Assembly: GCA_012510335.1 (NCBI GenBank) | Contig: JAAZIF010000087.1 | Coordinates: 1 to 7,371, forward strand | Source of the DNA: Methanomicrobiales archaeon | Lineage (GTDB): Archaea; Halobacteriota; Methanomicrobia; Methanomicrobiales; Methanoculleaceae | DNA length: 7,371 bases | Direction: 5' to 3' | Shown here: positions 1 through 4,603 of the stretch, piece by piece | Numbering within the stretch: the first letter of the stretch is position 1 | How the letters are laid out: every line of letters begins with the position of its first letter | Notes under the pieces: model-generated | The model's input: the letters and a program-made list of their open reading frames with translations, nothing else | Told to the model about the DNA's origin: nothing | The model's database searches: none | Translations under genes and position numbers: made by a program

Positions 1-575
1 AGCAGGTCATGATCGCCGACCGGGTTCTCACACTGGGGGCAGTACTTAACTGGATGAGCACCCCTGACGACATACCCATCCTCATGCAGGTGCGCATACT
101 GCCACTCGATGAACCGGCTGTACTGGGGGTCGACGGTGGTGAACCGCCGCCGCCAGTCGATAGAGAGCCCGGATTTCTGCATCGTCCGCCTGTACTCCTC
201 CGAGAAGTAGCGGACGATCTCCGTCGGGTTGATGAACCGATCCAGTATGTCCTGAGGCACCCGGTAGATGTCGCGGTAGAGCCCGATCGTCTGTTCATCG
301 CCGTTTGCTATCCGTTTGGATATCCCTATGACCGGTGTTCCGGTGACGTGGAACGCCATCGGGAAGAGGACCGCTCTCCCCCTCATCCGCTGGTACCGGG
401 CGATGACATCAGGAACAATATAGGTCCGTCCGTGACCGACATGCATCGCCCCGCTGGGGTAGGGGTATGCCACGGTCAGGTAGTACTTCTCCTTCTCCGC
501 CGGATCAATCTCGAACGCATGCTCCCACCTGAGAGAACATTCGCGTTCGTTGCCTCGCATATCAAATCCGCTCAC
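1..575 (-). CDS. leuS: Leucyl-tRNA synthetase, archaeal type (N-terminal part, cut by window edge)
   Basis: This class I aminoacyl-tRNA synthetase charges tRNA-Leu with leucine in the cytoplasm. About 191 residues are visible. The Rossmann-fold signature appears as YPYPSGAMHVGHGRT (residues 37-51) with HVGH at 45-48 as the HIGH motif, followed by FHVTGTPVIGI (75-85), which is the archaeal/eukaryotic LeuRS pattern and not the bacterial one. SIDWRRRFTTVDP (138-150) and the start of a zinc-knuckle-like CPQC (179-182) also match archaeal LeuRS. I chose the GTG at 573-575 because a perfect GGAGGT sits 7 bases upstream; the ATG five codons later (558-560) is badly spaced. It follows the PIN/ATPase/KH gene by 37 bases on the same strand with no visible TATA box between, so it is probably cotranscribed. 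The rest, including the KMSKS loop, lies outside the window. IleRS and ValRS are related alternatives but fit less well. Confidence 0.93.
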   Translation of the reverse strand, partial: MSGFDMRGNERECSLRWEHAFEIDPAEKEKYYLTVAYPYPSGAMHVGHGRTYIVPDVIARYQRMRGRAVLFPMAFHVTGTPVIGISKRIANGDEQTIGLYRDIYRVPQDILDRFINPTEIVRYFSEEYRRTMQKSGLSIDWRRRFTTVDPQYSRFIEWQYAHLHEDGYVVRGAHPVKYCPQCENPVGDHDL

Positions 576-582
576 TCTCTAT

Positions 583-588
583 ACCTCC
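583..588 (-). promoter_or_regulatory. Shine-Dalgarno site for leuS
   Basis: The minus strand reads GGAGGT here, complementary to the archaeal 16S rRNA 3' end, with a 7-base spacer to the GTG at 575. It decides the GTG start over the downstream ATG at 560. Confidence 0.8.
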
Positions 589-612
589 AATCTCTGGTTC
601 TCTAATCCACTC

Positions 613-2493
613 TCACACCGGCCGCAGCCGGATCGTCTCACCCTCGTTGTAGCGCTTGATCATCTCCTGGGCGATCGTGCTGTTCTTGGCAAGGAGTATA
701 TCGCCCTCCTCGTTCACCGTCGCCGTGAATAGATACTCCTTCCCGGCGAATACGTCGACGATCTTGCCCCTGTTCTCCGGGGAGATGATGACGAGTTGTT
801 TTCGGTCAAGGCGGATCCTGATGCCGCCGGTAAACTGCATCTCCTCCTCGACCGGTCTCTGCGCCTCGAGTTCGCTCCTCGGCCGGATGTCAATCCCGAT
901 GCCGAGTTTGTTCACGATCGCCGAGACGTTCTTGCCGCCTTTCCCGATCGCTGCCGGGACATCCTTATCCTCGATGTAGACGATGGCTTTGTTTTCGTTG
1001 ATGATGCGTACCTCGACCGGGCCGCTCGTATACCGTCCTATCTCCCGCTGGACCTCCTTCTCGGCAACCCTCCAGGCGACGTTCTCGCCAGGCCCCGCTG
1101 CAGGGACGGCCGGCTCTGCTGCCAGGGAGGCGGGTTCTCCAGCGCTCCGCGCAAGCGGCATCACCAGGGTCTCTCCTTCGTAGCGGAAGATCTCGATCTC
1201 GGGTTCCCGCCGGGAGTGTTCGCGGACGACGATCACCGGGCGGATGTAAGCATCGTCGGGCATACCCTCCGGTGCCTTGATCGTCAATTCAAGGTCGTAG
1301 ATCTTCGCGATCTCGCCTTGAGTGACATAGATTATGGTGCTTATGATCTGCGGCAGAACGCCGTAGTCCACGCGGTCGCTGAAGCGCTGGAGGCAGTCAT
1401 GCACCTCCGTGGCATGCACAACCCCGACCATCCCCATCCCGGCGAGGCGCATATCGGCGTAGACGTTGAAGTCCTCGTTCTTCCGGAGTTCGTCGAATAT
1501 GACGTAGTCGGGCCGAACAAGCAGGAGAGCTTCGGCGGTTTTTGCCATGCTGCCCTCAAGTGCGGTGTACTGGGTGATGTGGTCGGGCACCTGCAGATCC
1601 CGTGGGGCTTCCATCGTCTTGACGATGAACTCGTGGTCGGCCAGGAACGTGGCAAGGCTCTGGGCGAGTGTGGTCTTCCCCGCCCCCGGGGGCCCCGCGA
1701 TCAGGATGCCGCGGCGGTTCCCGAGGATCCGCTTCTTGATCTCCGGCGCCATACTGTAATCATCGAGCGCGAGATCCACGAGCGGCCGCACCACCGTGAT
1801 CTCCATCCCGTCGGAGAACGGCCGCCGGGCGATCGATATCCGGAGCGACCCTATCTGGACGACCGTTATACCGCGTTTCTCAAGCTCTATGAAGCCATCC
1901 GGGTCGCGTTTTGCCCGTTCAAGAAGCTCCTGAGCCATGGACCGGAGCTCGTACTCGGTCATCGGCGTATCGCGGAGGGCGATCAACCTGGTATCCCGGA
2001 GCTTCCCTACCTTCGCCATCGGTGCCGCCCGCTCCTTGAGGGTGATCGCGATCGTCTCCTCATCGAAGAACTGGTCGATAGAGAGCGGTGAGAAGTCGCC
2101 TACCTGTGGTTTTAAGTATGTGACATCGAGTCCTTTTGCCTTTGCCACCTCAGCCTGCACGAGGTCGCTCGTTATGAACAGGGCGTCGTACTGGAGGGCG
2201 ACGTTCCGGATCAGGGCATCGATCTCGCCGCCGCTGGAGAGCTTCACCTGGTCGAGGCTCGGGCGGTTTCCAGCAAACTGGAGCTCGATAATGTTATCCT
2301 CCGACATCTGGAAGAGTTCCTGAAGTTCAGTCAGACCAGAAAATCCTATTTCCCGCCCCTGATTTGCCTGTGCCTCCAGTTCGGCGACTACGGCTTCAGG
2401 TATAATTATTGTTGCGCCCCTATATTCTCCTGTCTTTATCATCGATGTTATACGTCCGTCTATAACGACGCTTGTATCGGGTACAATTTTCAC
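613..2493 (-). CDS. PIN domain / PilT-like ATPase / KH domain protein (PINc/VapC family ATPase)
   Basis: A 626-residue three-part protein widely conserved in Euryarchaeota; its cellular role is not settled, but the domain mix (nuclease fold, motor ATPase, RNA-binding domain) suggests RNA processing or quality control. The N-terminal PIN domain (about 1-130) has the acidic set D6 (VPDTSVVIDG), E38, D92 (GGEIDALI) and D110 (ITSD), so it looks catalytically intact. The central ATPase (about 235-400) has Walker A GPPGAGKTT (267-275, K273) and Walker B YVIFDE (330-335). After a low-complexity Ala/Pro/Glu linker (about 448-472) comes a KH domain with the GxxG loop at 517-520 (AIGKGGKNV), then a beta-rich tail. 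The start is GTG: an in-frame TGA lies three codons upstream, and GGTGAT is 5 bases before it. It sits 23 bases after hisI and 37 bases before leuS. The ATPase core resembles pilus motors, but the fused PIN and KH domains argue against a pilus motor role. Confidence 0.92.
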   Translation of the reverse strand: MKIVPDTSVVIDGRITSMIKTGEYRGATIIIPEAVVAELEAQANQGREIGFSGLTELQELFQMSEDNIIELQFAGNRPSLDQVKLSSGGEIDALIRNVALQYDALFITSDLVQAEVAKAKGLDVTYLKPQVGDFSPLSIDQFFDEETIAITLKERAAPMAKVGKLRDTRLIALRDTPMTEYELRSMAQELLERAKRDPDGFIELEKRGITVVQIGSLRISIARRPFSDGMEITVVRPLVDLALDDYSMAPEIKKRILGNRRGILIAGPPGAGKTTLAQSLATFLADHEFIVKTMEAPRDLQVPDHITQYTALEGSMAKTAEALLLVRPDYVIFDELRKNEDFNVYADMRLAGMGMVGVVHATEVHDCLQRFSDRVDYGVLPQIISTIIYVTQGEIAKIYDLELTIKAPEGMPDDAYIRPVIVVREHSRREPEIEIFRYEGETLVMPLARSAGEPASLAAEPAVPAAGPGENVAWRVAEKEVQREIGRYTSGPVEVRIINENKAIVYIEDKDVPAAIGKGGKNVSAIVNKLGIGIDIRPRSELEAQRPVEEEMQFTGGIRIRLDRKQLVIISPENRGKIVDVFAGKEYLFTATVNEEGDILLAKNSTIAQEMIKRYNEGETIRLRPV

Positions 2494-2498
2494 AAAAA

Positions 2499-2504
2499 AT
2501 CACC
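2499..2504 (-). promoter_or_regulatory. Shine-Dalgarno site for the PIN/ATPase/KH gene
   Basis: The minus strand reads GGTGAT, the 3' half of the archaeal GGAGGTGAT consensus, 5 bases before the GTG start at 2493. With the in-frame TGA just upstream, it fixes GTG as the first usable start. Confidence 0.6.
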
Positions 2505-2516
2505 ATATTACTGGAG

Positions 2517-2882
2517 TCATTCATCCTTATTAGCGTATACCTTCTCCGGATCAAAGACCATTTCAGCGATCTCTTCTCCTTCTACCGTCCGGTAGAAACA
2601 GGAGGCGTGGCCGGTGTGACAGGCCGCGCCGGTCTGCTCGACCTCGTAGAGGATCGTATCGGCGTCGCAATCGACAAGCACCCGGCAGATCCGCTGAACG
2701 TGACCGCTCTCCTCCCCCTTCTTCCAGAGTTTCTGTCTGCTCCTGCTGTAGTAGTGTGCATATCCGGTGGTCATGGTGAGGTCCAGCGCCTCGGCGTTTG
2801 CGTAGCCCAGCATCAGAACCTCGCGGGTTTGCTTCTCCTGTACGATGACAGGCACCAATCCATCCTTGAACTGTATCTCCAT
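2517..2882 (-). CDS. hisI: Phosphoribosyl-AMP cyclohydrolase
   Basis: This enzyme opens the adenine ring of phosphoribosyl-AMP in histidine biosynthesis (third step), in the cytoplasm. The protein is 121 residues, the size of a stand-alone HisI with no fused HisE domain. Diagnostic motifs are all present: LMLGYAN (23-29), SRSRQKLWKKGEESGH (46-61), DCDAD (71-75; acidic metal ligands D71, D73, D75) and AACHTGHASCF (86-96). Cysteines 72, 88 and 95 have the 16- and 7-residue spacing of the zinc-binding cysteines of archaeal HisI. The ATG at 2882 is preceded by GGACGTGA, one mismatch from consensus, 6 bases away. It follows the prepilin peptidase by 6 bases, so the two are almost certainly cotranscribed, although they share no pathway. 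No other his gene is visible in the window. Confidence 0.96.
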   Translation of the reverse strand: MEIQFKDGLVPVIVQEKQTREVLMLGYANAEALDLTMTTGYAHYYSRSRQKLWKKGEESGHVQRICRVLVDCDADTILYEVEQTGAACHTGHASCFYRTVEGEEIAEMVFDPEKVYANKDE

Positions 2883-2888
2883 ATTGGT

Positions 2889-2896
2889 TCACGTCC
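2889..2896 (-). promoter_or_regulatory. Shine-Dalgarno site for hisI overlapping the upstream stop codon
   Basis: The minus strand reads GGACGTGA, one mismatch from GGAGGTGA, 6 bases before the hisI ATG. Its last three bases are the TGA stop codon of the peptidase gene, so terminating ribosomes on the peptidase could feed hisI initiation. Confidence 0.5.
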
Positions 2897-3692
2897 CTGT
2901 GAGGATCGTTAAAATTACAAAGAGTACATCTCCCATGAACAGTGCGATCAGGAATCCCGCTGTGATCGGTATGATAAACGGGATACCGTAGGATATCCAG
3001 ACCTTGCCGGCCTTCCGGTAGAGGGCAAGCTCATCCCTGTAATCATCGGGGTGCAGCCTGAGATTTTTTGTGTATACCCGCTTCTCCCTCCGGATTATAC
3101 GCACGAGTGACTCGGTAAAGCCGACGAATCGCCTGACCAGCCTACCGTCCTTCTCCTCGATATCTTCCATGACAAAACCGAATTCGTTCTGGATATCCTC
3201 TCCGTCGACCGGAAACCCGAGGAAGAGGCAGGGTAGCGGGGCACGGTTTCCCTGGATGAGGTTTCTGATGAGTATTCCAATCGGTGCTGCGATATTTATA
3301 AGCACGGCGTTTGTAAGCACGGCAAACGGGAAGAATCCATGAAGCGGGCTGCCGAGATAGGGCTCGATCGGGAAGAACGGGATGCAGACTGTGATTATCA
3401 TGAGAGCGATCGCATCCGCCCCCCCGAAGAGGTTTAAATCCGCAAAGAGGTAGAAAAATCCACAGAAGATCGCGACCATGATGAGGCAGCCTGCCGCCGC
3501 CTGCCAGTCGGCAAGGAGGATCGATCCATATACCCATACGGCCGCCGGGATCGCGATCACGAGCGCGGGATACCATGTCTTGCATGGCACCTGGCGCTCC
3601 TTCGCATCCAGGACCGACGCATAGATAAGCGTGACCCCTATCGCGGCCGCTGCGAAGATGAGCGGTATGGTGACCTCAGGTGTGAGTATCAT
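2889..3692 (-). CDS. Archaeal A24-family prepilin/preflagellin peptidase
   Basis: An integral membrane aspartic protease that would remove the class III signal peptide from archaeal type IV pilin-like precursors. The 267-residue protein has the two expected acidic sites: D29 in SVLDAKERQVP at the cytoplasmic end of the first membrane helix, and D93 in FGGAD (89-93), the archaeal form of the GxGD motif. Hydrophobic segments lie at about 8-26, 41-60, 66-84, 94-110, 120-145 and 233-262. A charged stretch of about 85 residues (148-230), with GFPVDGEDI (159-167), separates the last two and resembles the soluble region of FlaK-type enzymes (archaeal A24 C-terminal domain). The ATG at 3692 lacks a Shine-Dalgarno but sits about 25 bases from a TATA box, as for a leaderless mRNA. 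It is divergent from the pilus ATPase cluster, its likely functional partner. Whether it is a FlaK/PibD type or an EppA type cannot be settled here. Confidence 0.88.
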   Translation of the reverse strand: MILTPEVTIPLIFAAAAIGVTLIYASVLDAKERQVPCKTWYPALVIAIPAAVWVYGSILLADWQAAAGCLIMVAIFCGFFYLFADLNLFGGADAIALMIITVCIPFFPIEPYLGSPLHGFFPFAVLTNAVLINIAAPIGILIRNLIQGNRAPLPCLFLGFPVDGEDIQNEFGFVMEDIEEKDGRLVRRFVGFTESLVRIIRREKRVYTKNLRLHPDDYRDELALYRKAGKVWISYGIPFIIPITAGFLIALFMGDVLFVILTILTGT

Positions 3693-3712
3693 GGGGCAGT
3701 ACTGTTATCCAT

Positions 3713-3721
3713 CTTTTATAT
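3713..3721 (-). promoter_or_regulatory. TATA box of the peptidase-hisI-PIN/ATPase-leuS operon
   Basis: The minus strand reads ATATAAAAG within an AT-rich stretch preceded by purine-rich bases (AGAAATAAG) that could serve as BRE. The centre is about 25 bases from the peptidase ATG at 3692. Archaeal transcription usually starts 24-27 bases downstream of the TATA centre, so the transcript would begin at or next to the ATG. That agrees with the absence of a Shine-Dalgarno there. Confidence 0.6.
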
Positions 3722-3745
3722 CTTATTTCTGGCGATCTGGTCTTA

Positions 3746-3835
3746 CAGGAGGCTCCTGCAGCCCGGCGGTGCTGAGATCCCTCACCGCTACACCTTCGAT
3801 GCCGTAATGGACAAAACCCTGTCTCAAGCCTCCTG
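3746..3835. repeat. Inverted repeat with nested hairpins in the divergent intergenic region
   Basis: CAGGAGGCT at 3746-3754 is exactly complementary to AGCCTCCTG at 3827-3835 (9 pairs). The 72-base interior contains GCGGTG (3766-3771) pairing with CACCGC (3783-3788) and GACA (3810-3813) pairing with TGTC (3820-3823), giving a three-way-junction-like fold. A local palindrome CAGGAG-G-CTCCTG (3746-3758) competes with the long stem. It lies just upstream of the peptidase TATA box. It could be a structured RNA, a regulator-binding region or the trace of a dispersed repeat; the sequence alone does not decide, and no tRNA arms or known riboswitch core are recognisable. Confidence 0.45.
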
Positions 3836-3889
3836 GATTCGATACTTTCATCAGAGAGCCAATTAGAATCGAGATCGAGTTATCGTAAC

Positions 3890-3897
3890 CTATTAAT
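3890..3897 (+). promoter_or_regulatory. Possible weak TATA element for the rightward pilus operon
   Basis: CTATTAAT is the most TATA-like octamer on the plus strand ahead of the 3959 start. It would place the transcript start near 3920 and give a leader of about 40 bases carrying the GAGG site. The match to the archaeal consensus is poor, and CATACTAATG at 3903-3912 is an alternative. Confidence 0.22.
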
Positions 3898-3947
3898 GAT
3901 GACATACTAATGTGGTACGTTATGCCCGGGGCTTGACCCTCCCCACC

Positions 3948-3952
3948 TGAGG
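3948..3952 (+). promoter_or_regulatory. Shine-Dalgarno site selecting ATG 3959
   Basis: TGAGG lies directly against the ATG at 3953 but 6 bases before the ATG at 3959. The spacing therefore favours 3959 as the start, two codons shorter than the longest frame. Confidence 0.5.
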
Positions 3953-3958
3953 ATGTAC

Positions 3959-4603
3959 ATGACCGTGAACGACCTCGTAGATGAGATCCTCAAGCAGTCG
4001 AGATACGAGGGGTGTTTTACCCCGGGTGAGCTTCTGCATCACAGCAGAACCCATTCCCTGACCGGAATCGGTATCTCAAGAGATAGAACACATACGTTTT
4101 TACTGATCTTCTTCAGGGGCGAACCCGACGGTGCTATGTTCATCGATGAGAAGGGTGCGCTCTTCGGTGACCCTGCAGTCCTGCGCATGATCGATGGGAG
4201 AGGGTTCGAACTCTACCTGGTAGCGCCATCGATCGCCGATGCATTGATATCACGCTGCAGGATCTTTGAGAAGGGACGCCTGAGGAGGGGCGGCCGCCTC
4301 GAGATCCCGATCGTCGGCGCTCACACCCGGCAGAGGGTGGGGGTGCTCCACCTGACCGTTTACGATGGCCAGGCCCCCCTTGCCGGGGGTCGCGTCTCGA
4401 TCCGGAAAGGCAAACTCGCCATCACGAGCGATGTGACCGATTCCAGGGGTGGAGTGCATTTCCGGCTGCTAAGTGGGCGCTACACATGTGTGATCTCGGA
4501 CCGGACAGGGGAGCGGACGCGCTGCATCGTCGAATTCCATGAACCACAGGTAGAAATGCGCGTTGATATTGGAGGCAGAGACGATGGGAACGGATGGGGA
4601 TAA
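3959..4603 (+). CDS. Protein of unknown function, first gene of the pilus ATPase operon
   Basis: I do not recognise this 214-residue protein. No signal peptide or membrane segment is visible, so it is probably cytoplasmic. Residues 1-110 look alpha/beta, with a short helix (NDLVDEIL), hydrophobic strand-like runs (THTFLLIFF 44-52, GFELYLVAP 82-90) and GAMFIDEKGALFG (58-70). Residues about 127-205 alternate strands and tight turns; VYDGQAPLAGGRVSIRKG (134-151), TDSRGGVHFRLLSGRY (160-175) resemble a carboxypeptidase-regulatory-like or transthyretin-like beta-sandwich. Two cysteines (C177, C189) flank its last strands. The tail is Gly/Asp-rich. The start at 3959 was chosen from GAGG spacing. Its last 20 bases overlap the start of the GspE/TadA ATPase gene, whose ribosome binding site lies inside this frame, so the two are coupled. 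An accessory or regulatory role for the secretion motor is inference from context only. Confidence 0.8.
   Translation: MTVNDLVDEILKQSRYEGCFTPGELLHHSRTHSLTGIGISRDRTHTFLLIFFRGEPDGAMFIDEKGALFGDPAVLRMIDGRGFELYLVAPSIADALISRCRIFEKGRLRRGGRLEIPIVGAHTRQRVGVLHLTVYDGQAPLAGGRVSIRKGKLAITSDVTDSRGGVHFRLLSGRYTCVISDRTGERTRCIVEFHEPQVEMRVDIGGRDDGNGWG
4571..4575 (+). promoter_or_regulatory. Shine-Dalgarno site for the secretion ATPase
   Basis: GGAGG lies inside the upstream gene, 8 bases before the ATG at 4584. It sets the ATPase start there and not at the TTG at 4563, which has no such site ahead of it. Confidence 0.75.

Larger units (their letters stand above)
3693..3958. other. Divergent intergenic region between the peptidase and pilus ATPase operons
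   Basis: This 266-base gap separates the two divergent operons. From left to right it holds the peptidase TATA box, the nested inverted repeat at 3746-3835, an AT-richer stretch at about 3840-3915 that must contain the rightward promoter, and the leader of the 214-residue gene. The only open frame of note (minus strand, 3723-3905) is not convincing as a gene. Confidence 0.7.

Noticed and set aside
9..605. Plus-strand 198-codon open frame
   Set aside because: It lies antisense to the clearly recognisable leuS coding sequence; its translation is arginine/proline-rich shadow sequence without motifs.
796..2091. Plus-strand 431-codon open frame
   Set aside because: Despite its length it is antisense to the PIN/ATPase/KH gene, whose motifs are intact in the opposite frame. 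Long antisense frames are common in GC-rich genes.
613..2493. Idea that the PIN/ATPase/KH protein is a second pilus motor (PilT)
   Set aside because: The ATPase core is PilT-like, but the fused PIN and KH domains and the position next to leuS fit an RNA-related role better.
3746..3835. tRNA or known riboswitch reading of the intergenic hairpins
   Set aside because: There is no TPsiC-like GTTCGAATC arm, no 7-pair acceptor with a 7-base anticodon loop, and no recognisable riboswitch core, so only a generic structured element is reported.
3723..3905. Minus-strand 60-codon open frame in the divergent gap
   Set aside because: It has no Shine-Dalgarno ahead of its ATG, overlaps the nested inverted repeat and the peptidase TATA region, and its translation shows no domain or membrane segment. 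It might be a relic of a dispersed repeat, but nothing supports it as a gene.
3894..3912. Direct repeat TAATG...TAATG ahead of the rightward operon
   Set aside because: The units are only five bases in AT-rich sequence and can easily occur by chance.
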